Source: CAZDXB01 sp964509335
GTDB taxonomy: Bacteria; Bacteroidota; Ignavibacteria; Kapaibacteriales; UBA2268
Length of the DNA: 64,000 nt
Assembly (NCBI GenBank): GCA_964509335.1
Contig: CAZDXB010000011.1
Location: 1 to 64,000, forward strand
Direction of reading: 5' to 3'
Part shown: in pieces, positions 51,504 through 60,254 of the stretch
Numbering within the stretch: the stretch's first letter is position 1
How the letters are laid out: the number at the start of each line of letters is the position of its first letter
Position numbers and translations under genes: made by a program
The notes under the pieces: generated by a model
The model's input: only the letters and a program-made list of their open reading frames with translations
What the model was told of the DNA's origin: nothing
Database searches by the model: none

Positions 51504-52682
51504 ATGATTGATATAAATAAACCGGTATTTTGGATAGCCATAGCCCATTTGCCTCGATGGACTACTGAAAGAATAAACCGCTTAATTATTAAGATTCTTC
51601 ACGAAGAAAAGATAACCTTGGAAGAATTTTTTGAAATGGATAAAAAGCAATGGAAAAAAATCTTTCCTTTTAGCGGCAAGGAAATTAACGACTTAGAGTT
51701 AAATAAAAAAGAATTGCCTCGTCTCGCCTTTATCGCCGAACAACTGCAAAATGAAGGATTTCATATTATACCAATTAATTCGACTGATTATCCTCCCGTT
51801 TTAAAAGAAAATCTCAAAGTTAAAAAAAGTCCTCCCGTTTTATACGTTAAAGGCAAAAGAGGGCTTCTTCACCGAGAAGCGGTCGCTATCGTCGGTTCGA
51901 GAAACGCAGGGAAAAAAGCGTTGGAATTCACCGAAAAAATTGCAAAGAAAGCTGTAAACGAGAATAAAATCGTTGCTAGCGGTTTCGCAAAAGGAATCGA
52001 TAGGAAAGCCCTCGAAAGCGCCGTCAAATTTGACGGGAAAAGCATAATCGTTTTGCCCCAAGGCATTTTAACTTTCGGCTCCGGATTTAAGAAATTCTAC
52101 GAGCAAATTGTTAACGGCAAGGTCCTCGTTGTAAGCTCATTTTTTCCTAAAGCCGCTTGGAATGTTGGGTTCGCGATGGCTCGCAACGCTTACATCTACG
52201 GCTTAGCCGGCGAGATTTACGTTGCCGAATCAGGCGATAAAGGGGGAACTTGGGAAGGGGTAAAAGACGGTTTAAAAAGAGGAAGAAGAATTTTTGTTAG
52301 AGAACCGAGCCCAACAGAAAAAAACGCTAATTCAAAATTAATTAAACTGGGAGCCGTTCCCGTCGATTTTTCTGGCAATCCAATAGCGATTGAAAGAAAA
52401 CAAGAAGAAAGTCTGTTTGAAACGAAACCGTCCGAACATTTAGTAAGCGAAAGCAAACCTAATTACGATTCTAAGGAAGAAAGTAATGTTGAACGCAAGA
52501 TAATCAAAGTATTACAAAAAGAAGGAACCTTTTCTTCAAAAGAACTTATAGATAAACTCGGTTTGAATTGGAGCGGCAAAAAGATGACCGAATATTTAAA
52601 GAAACGTTCCGACGTAAAAATAATCAAAGGCAAACCGCTAAAATTTGAATTCGATAAAACTTGCCGCGACAGCCTTTTTTAG
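51504..52682 (+). CDS. DprA-like DNA-processing protein with winged helix
   Basis: A 392-residue protein. After an N-terminal helical region (about 1-75), the DprA/SLOG Rossmann fold spans about 80-300: 'YPPVLKENLKVKKSPPVLYVKG', 'VAIVGSRNAGKKALEF' (GSR), 'VASGFAKGIDRKALESA' (SGxAxGID), 'SIIVLPQGILTF' and 'AMARNAYIYGLAGEIYVAES'. The C-terminus (about 329-392) is a DprA-type winged helix ('IIKVLQKEGTFSSKELIDKLGL'). Classical DprA binds ssDNA and loads RecA in transformation. Here the pairing with a RecQ-PRTase suggests a dedicated DNA-processing or defence role. It is transcriptionally and probably translationally coupled to the helicase gene. Confidence 0.85.
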   Translation: MIDINKPVFWIAIAHLPRWTTERINRLIIKILHEEKITLEEFFEMDKKQWKKIFPFSGKEINDLELNKKELPRLAFIAEQLQNEGFHIIPINSTDYPPVLKENLKVKKSPPVLYVKGKRGLLHREAVAIVGSRNAGKKALEFTEKIAKKAVNENKIVASGFAKGIDRKALESAVKFDGKSIIVLPQGILTFGSGFKKFYEQIVNGKVLVVSSFFPKAAWNVGFAMARNAYIYGLAGEIYVAESGDKGGTWEGVKDGLKRGRRIFVREPSPTEKNANSKLIKLGAVPVDFSGNPIAIERKQEESLFETKPSEHLVSESKPNYDSKEESNVERKIIKVLQKEGTFSSKELIDKLGLNWSGKKMTEYLKKRSDVKIIKGKPLKFEFDKTCRDSLF

Positions 52683-52726
52683 CTACTTTAATTATTTTTA
52701 CGCCGTTAAATATACTATCCCCCCCT

Positions 52727-54460
52727 CTACTTCATAAACCATACCTTTTGGATTTTGCCGTCGGCTACTTCGTATAGAGCGGTCGCTTTCAGTTCGTTGT
52801 CGCCGCGCGCGCCGGTTACGCGTTCTTTATCGACGACGTATTTACCCTCGACGATTCTGTTGACGAGCTTGCAGTGCAAGTTCGGCGATTTTTCGAAGTA
52901 TCCGCGATAGTTCTTGCGCATCTTCTCTTTGCCCGTGTATAGCAATTTGTCGGGGAATTGATATACTTTCACGTCGTCGCTGTAAACGCTTAGGAACGCT
53001 TCCAAATCTCTTTCGTTGTATGCGTTGAGCTGGATTTGCGCTAAGTCTTCCGGGGAATACTTCAATACTTCGTCCGGCTCGAAGACGTTCCCGTCTTTTA
53101 TAATCAAGGAAATGTCCGTAACGTTTTGGATGTCTTCAACCGGATTAGAGTTTAGAACGACCATATCCGCTAACTTGCCTTTTTCTATCGAGCCAATTTT
53201 GTCGTCGAGGTCGAGTAGCTTCGCCCCGTTAATGGTGGCGTCTTTCAGGATTTGCCAACTAGTCAAGCCCGCTTGTTTCATATAATCGAATTCGTGGAAT
53301 AGCGACGCTCCGTGAATGACGCCAACGTTGCCGGCGTCGGTGCCAGCCGCGACGGTTATGCCGTAATCTTCCATCTTCTTCAAATTGTATAGCGATGGCG
53401 GTATCGGTTTAATAGGTTCCATTTCCACTTGCAATTTTCTTTGCCTTTCCTCGAGTTCGTCGTAGGAAAGCTCGTACATATCGTATAGCGAGCCGATTAT
53501 TTTCGGATTGCCGAGCAAATGCTCTACTTTCATTAAGTCGAGCTGCTTCGAGTAAACGGCGGCGTAAGAGTTGAAGACCCAAAGCGTCGGTATATTAATA
53601 ATGTCGTTTTCTTTCGCCCTTTCCAAAAAGTCCGAATCGACTTTCTTGTCGATAATTTGATGAACGAGAACGTCCGCTCCGCCTTCGACAGCTTTCCTCG
53701 CCGTTTCCAGTTCGGTCGCGTGAACGAAGACTTTGTAACCGAGCTTATGGCTCTCTTTCACTATTTCTTTGTATATCGGATAGAAATCGTTCAATCCGGA
53801 GGCGTCCCCTCTAGAAACTACGTACCACACTTTAATATAATCCGTCCCCGCTTTGTGTTGCTTGTGAATTAAATCTATCGCCTCTTTTTTCGTATCGACT
53901 CTAATAATAGGCGGGTCGTCGGTCGTCAGTTGCGGCGGTTGATACGAAGCGAGCAAAGGTCCTGCGCAGTAAACTCGGGGAGCCATTTTTGTTTTCTTGG
54001 ATTGTTCTCTTATGTCAAAATTCCAGAATGGACCGCCCATATCGATAACGGTAGTAATTCCGCATCGGATATATCTGCGGAAGACGTCGTCTATATTATT
54101 TTTAACCCACTTCAGTTCCTCGTCTTCGTAAGGAACTCTGTGTCGCAAGTCCAATCCGTCAGGACGCGCGTATAATCCGCCCGACTGGAAGAAGTGTATA
54201 TGCCCGTCGATTAAACCGGGTATTATATATTTTCCTTCTAATTGAATAATCTCGGTGTTTTCCGGTATCTTGCCTTTGATTTTTTGTCCTACGTCGATGA
54301 TTTTCGAGCCGTCCACCAAAACAATTGAATTAGGGATAGAGTCGCCCGTTTCGGGATTTATCAAAGTAGCTCCGGCGAAAGCTTTGACTTTGCCGAAAGA
54401 AATGTCGCTTGAAATAATTAGCGTAGCTAGCGCGAGCAAGAACAATTTAAAAATTCTCAT
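52727..54460 (-). CDS. Secreted amidohydrolase with SnoaL-like C-terminus
   Basis: A 577-residue protein with signal peptide (about 1-23). The amidohydrolase/TIM-barrel domain (about 24-455) shows metal ligands 'IDGHIHFF', a Lys in 'DYIKVWYVVS', His in 'VFVHATE' and 'VLVHQI', and the active-site Asp in 'VAAGTDAGNVG'; 'GSIEKGKLADMVVLNSNP' is the usual C-terminal beta-strand motif. Residues about 465-577 form a SnoaL/DUF4440-like cone ('AYNERDLEAFLSVYSDDVKVYQFP'). Probably a periplasmic imidazolonepropionase- or dipeptidase-type hydrolase; the substrate is unknown. It is convergent with the dprA-like gene and shares its 3' boundary. Confidence 0.85.
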   Translation of the reverse strand: MRIFKLFLLALATLIISSDISFGKVKAFAGATLINPETGDSIPNSIVLVDGSKIIDVGQKIKGKIPENTEIIQLEGKYIIPGLIDGHIHFFQSGGLYARPDGLDLRHRVPYEDEELKWVKNNIDDVFRRYIRCGITTVIDMGGPFWNFDIREQSKKTKMAPRVYCAGPLLASYQPPQLTTDDPPIIRVDTKKEAIDLIHKQHKAGTDYIKVWYVVSRGDASGLNDFYPIYKEIVKESHKLGYKVFVHATELETARKAVEGGADVLVHQIIDKKVDSDFLERAKENDIINIPTLWVFNSYAAVYSKQLDLMKVEHLLGNPKIIGSLYDMYELSYDELEERQRKLQVEMEPIKPIPPSLYNLKKMEDYGITVAAGTDAGNVGVIHGASLFHEFDYMKQAGLTSWQILKDATINGAKLLDLDDKIGSIEKGKLADMVVLNSNPVEDIQNVTDISLIIKDGNVFEPDEVLKYSPEDLAQIQLNAYNERDLEAFLSVYSDDVKVYQFPDKLLYTGKEKMRKNYRGYFEKSPNLHCKLVNRIVEGKYVVDKERVTGARGDNELKATALYEVADGKIQKVWFMK

Positions 54461-54481
54461 TTTTTCCTCGAATTGTTAATG

Positions 54482-54519
54482 AAAAGAAAAAAGCCGCCCC
54501 AAAATCTATTGGAGCGGCT
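54482..54519 (-). terminator. Rho-independent terminator
   Basis: On the minus strand a strong hairpin AGCCGCTCCAA / TTGGGGCGGCT (54519-54492; 10 of 11 pairs, 6-nt loop) is followed by TTTTTTCTTTTC (54491-54480). It lies about 20 bp after the stop of the T9SS protein gene at 54539 and ends its transcript before the amidohydrolase gene. Confidence 0.85.
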
Positions 54520-54538
54520 CTATTATCAATTCAATCGT

Positions 54539-56821
54539 TTATTTCTCAATGATAACGGGTTCTTGATATACTTTTCCGTTCACGTACGCCGTAATGTAAT
54601 ACATACCCGACGCCAGACTGGAAACGTCGAGCGGCGTTCTGTGGACGCCCGATGAAATCTCGGTTTTGATGATTTCCTGAATATTCGAGCCGAGCATATC
54701 GGTCAATACTATTTTCACGTTCGCCGGTCTGTCGCCGCCCAGAGCGTATTCGAGATACGCGCCGTTTTCTACCGGATGCGGAACGACCTGCATAGCGAAT
54801 CTTGCGCCGCTTGATAATTCGTCTTCAACGCCTACTCCTTCCTTTGCTACGCCGGAAACGTCCACGTAAGTATCCAAACTGGGAATCGGCTCGTCAAATT
54901 CGTCCATAAATTCAATTGCCACTCTAGTTTCGAAATATCCCGTATCGCTTGGAGTAAATCGAACTTTTACTTTCCGCGTCTTTTGATGTCCCGCGAGGAA
55001 GAGCGGAATGTGCGGTTGCTCGGAGATTTCCTCGTCGTATTTGTCGAATAGAACGAAAGTCCTTTCGTAGTCCTCCTCAACTTTTAGCTTGCTAATATAT
55101 AGCACTTTTGAACCCGTGTTCTCAATTTCAAACTCGGAAAAGTTTTCATCTCCAACCCCTGTAGAATCGAAGCCTATTTCGTTCGTCGTAAGCGAAACTT
55201 CCGCGTCGGTCGCTCCTTCTCTCGATTCGCCTTTCAAATATACCCATACTGTATCTACGTTTGTGGCGTTATCGGGTATAATAGCTAAAGAATCTAAAAA
55301 TTCTCCCGTTTGGTTTAGCGGAAAAAATTTTATTAATGTAGTGTCAGTTTCTTCGGGATACAGCGATATAGGCCAAGTATAAGGTTTTGCGTATCTAAAG
55401 ACGCCTTTCTTTTCGTTTTCCCATAAGAACTTTTCGTCTATCATCAATAGGTCAATCCCCGTATTTGCTAAAACTAAAGGCAGAGTATCAATTTCAGTAG
55501 GCGATACCGTTCCGAAATCTAAGGTGTGGTTCTCGTTAAAAATCGACAGTTGAGGACCTTGCTCCGGTTTTTTGCCGCCCCACCCAACAAGAGTTACTCC
55601 TAGTATTTGTCCTCCGCCAGAATTGGATTCAAAGTCAAGATACTCTTCGTATTTTTTCTCTTCCTGGGGCATAAATTTTATTGAGATATATTCTTCATCG
55701 CCGGGAGCTATCGTAAATTCTCTTTGGTCGGTTTCTATGGAAAACACCCCGTAATCGGCGAATCCTTCCAAGTAAAAGTCGTAAATTTCGAGAGTTTCTC
55801 TTCCGTTGTTCCATATTTTCAACTCTTTTTCTATCGTTTCCTCAACTGCCACTGTTTCGAAGTCTAGCGGATCGGAACCGAATTCGAGCCAAGGACCGGG
55901 TTTTGGCAATCCTTCGACGCACCAGTTGATAGCCGAGTACATTTCTTTTCGCCAATTGGGCATATGAGAAGACGCCGCGCCGACCTCGAATCCGGAACTC
56001 CAAAAAACGATTTTATAATCGTTTTCCGCTCTTATACCAACTAGACTGTCGCCGTCCATTACCATGCTAAGCTCGGACCAATCGGTAGTCCAAGAAAAGA
56101 ACTCAATCGGAACGGGCGAAATGTTAGAGGAATCGAGCCGCGTTTTATCAAAAGCGTCGATAAAAGTACGATACCTCCAAGGATGCAGCGGCTCGACGTT
56201 GTTAATTCCGTGCGCCATATTGCAGATTTTCATATAAGCTAATATTACGTTCGGAACGTTTTGAATGCCTTTCACGGCGAACGGTTTGAAGCTAGTACCT
56301 TGAGTAGTGTTTATTCTTCTGTAAGAATCGGCGGTGATTCCCATATAATCTTCGAAGAAAGATTGAACTTCTTGGTCTCTTTGGTTGGATTCGGGGTCGA
56401 AAGCCCAAAATAACAAACCGTTGCCGATTAAAATTACTCTTTTGCCGGCGTCGAGCATATTTTTTATCTCGGTAACTACTCTATGCCCTCCCGCTGAATA
56501 TTGAAGAGGCTTATCGCCCATATAAAATACGGCTATTTCATAATCGGTTATGCTCTTGCCCGAACTGAAAAAATCTCCGTAACCCGTTTTTAATATGTTC
56601 GGAGTGTGCTGGTTATTAGTCGTCAGCGGCTCGTAATAGATATAATCCGCCGCGCTGCCGGCGTAACCTTCAATGTTAATCGGCGTTCCTTCGCTGTTGT
56701 GGACTATGCCAATGTCGTCGAAGTAAACGTATAGTTTTTCATCCGCTTGCATTGAGCTTGCAAAGATAAAAGCGCAAAAAGCAAAAAGGAAAGAAACGAT
56801 TAATTTGTATCCGTGTTTCAT
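54539..56821 (-). CDS. T9SS-sorted choice-of-anchor D-like surface protein
   Basis: A 760-residue secreted protein. ATG 56821 is favoured over ATG 56836 because GGGAG lies about 10 bases upstream and it begins the signal peptide (MKHGYKLIVSFLFAFCAFIF, cut near residue 26). Residues about 27-330 contain a predicted ThuA/flavodoxin-like or DUF-type domain ('VYFDDIG', 'VILIGNGLLFWAF'). Residues about 335-670 hold three Ig-like choice-of-anchor D/ASH-type repeats ('LDFGTVSPTEIDTLPLVLANTG', 'GFDSTGVGDENFSEFEIENTG'). A T9SS type A sorting domain ends the protein ('VVPHPVENGAYLEYAL', 'MYYITAYVNG', 'EPVIIEK'). It is followed by a clear terminator. Confidence 0.78.
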   Translation of the reverse strand: MKHGYKLIVSFLFAFCAFIFASSMQADEKLYVYFDDIGIVHNSEGTPINIEGYAGSAADYIYYEPLTTNNQHTPNILKTGYGDFFSSGKSITDYEIAVFYMGDKPLQYSAGGHRVVTEIKNMLDAGKRVILIGNGLLFWAFDPESNQRDQEVQSFFEDYMGITADSYRRINTTQGTSFKPFAVKGIQNVPNVILAYMKICNMAHGINNVEPLHPWRYRTFIDAFDKTRLDSSNISPVPIEFFSWTTDWSELSMVMDGDSLVGIRAENDYKIVFWSSGFEVGAASSHMPNWRKEMYSAINWCVEGLPKPGPWLEFGSDPLDFETVAVEETIEKELKIWNNGRETLEIYDFYLEGFADYGVFSIETDQREFTIAPGDEEYISIKFMPQEEKKYEEYLDFESNSGGGQILGVTLVGWGGKKPEQGPQLSIFNENHTLDFGTVSPTEIDTLPLVLANTGIDLLMIDEKFLWENEKKGVFRYAKPYTWPISLYPEETDTTLIKFFPLNQTGEFLDSLAIIPDNATNVDTVWVYLKGESREGATDAEVSLTTNEIGFDSTGVGDENFSEFEIENTGSKVLYISKLKVEEDYERTFVLFDKYDEEISEQPHIPLFLAGHQKTRKVKVRFTPSDTGYFETRVAIEFMDEFDEPIPSLDTYVDVSGVAKEGVGVEDELSSGARFAMQVVPHPVENGAYLEYALGGDRPANVKIVLTDMLGSNIQEIIKTEISSGVHRTPLDVSSLASGMYYITAYVNGKVYQEPVIIEK

Positions 56822-56996
56822 TTTAGTAACTCCCATATAATTTATACTTAATATTTATTTGTATTTCTCAAAAAATAAATATTATAATTATAGACGTAAA
56901 ATGCAACAAAAAATTAAAATTAGGTTAATCTACTATCGAAAAACGTAGATTATTTTGAAGAAAAACCTTGCCTTAAGATATTCTTATGAATACAAC

Positions 56997-58427
56997 TTAC
57001 AGTATATATTTGCTCAAATCAGTGTCTTCGACCAAATCTTTCAATTTTTCTTTTACTAATTCGGCGTTAATTTCTAAAGTTTCAGTATCTACGTTGTCGG
57101 GAGCGTTGTAAAGAATATCGTCGAGCAAGGAAGTTAGTATAGTGTGCAGTCTCCTCGCTCCTATGTTAGTAACCTCGTCGTTTATTTTCGCCGCGGTGGC
57201 GGCTATTTCTTCAATTGAATCGTCGGTAAACTCCAAAGCAATGCCTTCGGCGCCCATCAGAGCCTTGTATTGTTTGATAAGGGCGTTTTCGGGCAATGTC
57301 AATATCTTTACAAAATCTTTCTCGGTAAGCGTTTTTAGCTCCACTCTAATTGGAAATCTGCCTTGCAACTCGGGAACCAAGTCGGAAGGCTTAGAAACGT
57401 GAAAAGCGCCGGAAGCGATAAATAAAATATGGTCTGTTCTTACCGAACCGTATTTTGTGCTAACTGTCGTCCCCTCTACTATCGGAAGTAAATCTCTCTG
57501 AACGCCTTCTCTGGAAACGTCGGGTCCGGAGCGTCCCTCGGAACTTCTGCCGGTGGTTTTATCGATTTCGTCGATGAACACTATCCCGGAATTTTCCGCT
57601 CGTTTTAAAGCTTCCCTTACAACGGCGTCCATATCGATTAGCTTGTCGGCTTCCTCTTTTTTCAAAAGATTGAAGGCGTCTTTTACTTTCATCTTGCGCT
57701 TCTTGTTCTTTTTCGGCAGGATGTTTCCGAATAGCTCGTTAAGATTCATTCCCATCTCGTCCATTCCGATGGGACCCATAATTTGCATATTGGGAACTTG
57801 GTCTACCGAGACTTCTATCTCAATAGTTTTGTCGTTGAGTTTTCCGTCTCTCAACATTTTTCTGAATTTTTCGCGCGACTTTTGGTTGTCCTCTATTTCT
57901 TCGTCGGACGCCGCGTTGAACGAAGGTCCTCTTTTGACGGAGGGCATCAAAACGTCTAATATTCTATCTTCAGCCGCTTTCTCCGCTTCTTGTTGTTTGG
58001 ATTCGAACTCTTCTTCTTTTACGATGGTAACCGACCTATCGACTAAATCTCTGATAATCGATTCTACGTCTCTGCCGACGTAACCGACTTCAGTGAACTT
58101 TGTCGCCTCTATTTTAATAAAAGGCGCGCCTGCTAATCTGGCTAACCTTCTCGCTATTTCGGTCTTTCCTACGCCCGTTGGACCAATCATAATAATATTA
58201 TTAGGCATTATTTCTTCTCGCAAAACGCCTTCGACTTTCTGCCTTCTCCAGCGATTTCTTAAAGCGATAGCTACCGATTTTTTTGCGTTGTCTTGAGAGA
58301 TGATGTATTTGTCTAACTCCGTAACTATTTGTCTGGGAGTCAGCTTGTCGTTCTCTATGTATTTTACGACGTCCTTAATTTGCTCTTTTTGACCGTCGGA
58401 AAGTTCTATATTTGATTTATCGACCAT
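56997..58427 (-). CDS. hslU: ATP-dependent protease ATPase subunit HslU
   Basis: A 476-residue AAA+ unfoldase that feeds substrates to HslV. Motifs: 'LTPRQIVTELDKYIISQDNAK', Walker A 'GPTGVGKTEIARRLA', 'VGRDVESIIRDLVD' (pore loop region GYVGRD), Walker B 'GIVFIDEIDKT', and 'VQRDLLPIVEGTTV'. Normal family length. It is 19 bp after hslV in the same operon. Confidence 0.95.
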   Translation of the reverse strand: MVDKSNIELSDGQKEQIKDVVKYIENDKLTPRQIVTELDKYIISQDNAKKSVAIALRNRWRRQKVEGVLREEIMPNNIIMIGPTGVGKTEIARRLARLAGAPFIKIEATKFTEVGYVGRDVESIIRDLVDRSVTIVKEEEFESKQQEAEKAAEDRILDVLMPSVKRGPSFNAASDEEIEDNQKSREKFRKMLRDGKLNDKTIEIEVSVDQVPNMQIMGPIGMDEMGMNLNELFGNILPKKNKKRKMKVKDAFNLLKKEEADKLIDMDAVVREALKRAENSGIVFIDEIDKTTGRSSEGRSGPDVSREGVQRDLLPIVEGTTVSTKYGSVRTDHILFIASGAFHVSKPSDLVPELQGRFPIRVELKTLTEKDFVKILTLPENALIKQYKALMGAEGIALEFTDDSIEEIAATAAKINDEVTNIGARRLHTILTSLLDDILYNAPDNVDTETLEINAELVKEKLKDLVEDTDLSKYIL

Positions 58428-58446
58428 TTTATATTTCTCTTATTAT

Positions 58447-59004
58447 TTACAATTCTTCTACAACTATGTTTTGATTGGTATATATACAAATTTCTCCGGC
58501 TATTCGTAAGGACTCTTCGACAATTTCTTTAGCGGACAACTCGGTATGTCTCATTAAAGCCCTCGCCGCGGCTTGAGCGTATCCTCCGCCAGAGCCGATT
58601 GCCACTATATTATCGTCGGGTTCTATAACGTCGCCAGTGCCGCTTAACAGCAGGGCGTTGTCTTTGTCCATTACTATTAACATTGCCTCCAAACGACGCA
58701 AGTATTTGTCCGTTCGCCAATCTTTCGCTAATTCTATTGAAGCTCTTAATAAATTGCCTCGAAGCGATTCGAGCTTTTCTTCGAAACGTTGTATTAGCGT
58801 GAAAGCGTCGGCGGTCGCGCCTGCAAATCCCGCCATAATCCTATTGTCGTGGAGTTTCCTCACCTTCTTAGCTCCGCTTTTTAGGACGGTGTTGTTAAAA
58901 GAAACTTGTCCGTCCGCTCCCAAAGCCGCTTTTCCGTCTTTGACGACGCCTATTACGGTCGTTGAGTTTATCTTCGGTTTCGCCTCTTGTCTTGTCATTT
59001 CCAT
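58447..59004 (-). CDS. hslV: ATP-dependent protease peptidase subunit HslV
   Basis: A 185-residue proteasome-like threonine peptidase. The catalytic N-terminal threonine is in 'STTVIGVVKDGKAALGADGQV', after a short propeptide of about 13-14 residues; 'KVRKLHDNRIMAGFAGATADAFTL' and 'NIVAIGSGGGYAQAAARAL' are typical. ATG 59004 (MEMTRQEAK) and ATG 58998 are both possible. It is followed by hslU and forms the HslVU complex. Confidence 0.94.
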   Translation of the reverse strand: MEMTRQEAKPKINSTTVIGVVKDGKAALGADGQVSFNNTVLKSGAKKVRKLHDNRIMAGFAGATADAFTLIQRFEEKLESLRGNLLRASIELAKDWRTDKYLRRLEAMLIVMDKDNALLLSGTGDVIEPDDNIVAIGSGGGYAQAAARALMRHTELSAKEIVEESLRIAGEICIYTNQNIVVEEL

Positions 59005-59020
59005 ACTCTAATTCAAATTA

Positions 59021-60253
59021 TCAATACTCTCTTTTTATCGGTTCAAACCAAGTTTCGCCTATACTAATTTCGACGTTTAACCTGCCGTAATATTCCGATA
59101 ATAAATTGTTTACGTTTTTGCCTCTTTTGCCGAAAGTAATAGCGAAATCCAATACCGCCGAGCCTTTGATTGGAGCGTTAGCTCCGAATGAAACGTAATA
59201 TTCGTTAATATCCTCGCCGTTGATTTTGTAATATAAATTTTTATAGCCCAATCCAAAATTATAAGATATTTTGTCTAAATATTCGGCGCCTATTTTCCCC
59301 GAGCCTAAACGAGAAACTCCTAGGGAAAAATGATGATAATCTTGATATTCGGTCGTCGGCCCTTTGTTGAATTCTAAGTCTTTTAGTTGAAACATTTTAT
59401 AGTCGGCGCCCAATAAGAATTTGCCTGAAAGGTACGAAACCCCGACGCCAAAAGAGTTCGGCGGTTGAATAGGTATATCTTCGGAAAAACTCGTGTCGGG
59501 CTGCAACTCGGAAATATAAGTTAGTTTTTCCTCCGATTCCAGCTTGTTGTGCCGCTCGACAAAAGCTCCGAAATTAAAATTATGGAACGGACTGTATAAA
59601 ACGCCAACTTTAAAGCCGTAGCCGTTGAATTTTTCTTCCTTGGAAATTTGAGAGCGAAAATAATTGGCGTCGTTAAAAGACGTGGTTGTCAAATAGTTGA
59701 TTATCCCGAACGTGGAGAAAGCCTTAGCTCCGATTGACAGATTGTCCAAAATATTGGTCGAGCCGCCGATGTATCCGATTGAAAGCCCGCCTTTGCCTTG
59801 GAATTCCGACTGGCCAGTTACCGACGAGCCTTCGTAATTGACTTCTATCGGCGTCGATATTAAATACTTGACGTCGGTGTATGGGTTAATTCCGAAACTA
59901 GCCGTTATGCCGAGCGCCGTATCGACAACGAATAGCATTTTGATACCGGAAATCTGACCGTTGTTCTGAAATAGTAAATTATCCTCGGCGTCTTGCAGCA
60001 AATGCTGATTGAAAGTATAGCCGGCTACTAATCTAGTCATTGTCGCTTTAGACCATAACGCCGGATTTATCGGCGAAATCGCTCTTTTGAGCGGCATAGC
60101 TATAGAAGTCCCGCCCAAACCTTCGTATGCGGCGGAAGTGTTAGCCGTCAGCCTGCCGAATCCCATAATTGAATAATTCGAGCCGCCTTGACCGAAAACC
60201 AGTCCAGACGCTATAACTAAAGCTATTAACGTTATGTTTAATAGTCTTCGCAT
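59021..60253 (-). CDS. Outer-membrane barrel protein (PorV/FadL-like)
   Basis: A 410-residue predicted outer-membrane protein. ATG 60253 follows the lipoprotein gene's stop by 1 bp and starts a signal peptide (MRRLLNITLIALVIASGLVF, cut after FGQ). The mature part begins 'GGSNYSIMGFGRLTANTSAAYEGLGGTSIAM' and has many amphipathic strands ('KLLFVVDTALGITASFGINPY', 'FLLGADYKMFQL'), as in the OMPP1/FadL/PorV-like barrels of the FCB group. It may help assemble or anchor surface proteins. It is translationally coupled to the lipoprotein. Confidence 0.72.
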   Translation of the reverse strand: MRRLLNITLIALVIASGLVFGQGGSNYSIMGFGRLTANTSAAYEGLGGTSIAMPLKRAISPINPALWSKATMTRLVAGYTFNQHLLQDAEDNLLFQNNGQISGIKMLFVVDTALGITASFGINPYTDVKYLISTPIEVNYEGSSVTGQSEFQGKGGLSIGYIGGSTNILDNLSIGAKAFSTFGIINYLTTTSFNDANYFRSQISKEEKFNGYGFKVGVLYSPFHNFNFGAFVERHNKLESEEKLTYISELQPDTSFSEDIPIQPPNSFGVGVSYLSGKFLLGADYKMFQLKDLEFNKGPTTEYQDYHHFSLGVSRLGSGKIGAEYLDKISYNFGLGYKNLYYKINGEDINEYYVSFGANAPIKGSAVLDFAITFGKRGKNVNNLLSEYYGRLNVEISIGETWFEPIKREY

Positions 60254-60254
60254 A

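Noticed and set aside
41805..52682. Prophage or integrative element
   Set aside because: There is no integrase, recombinase, phage structural or conjugation gene, and no tRNA; only the gatC direct repeat supports insertion.
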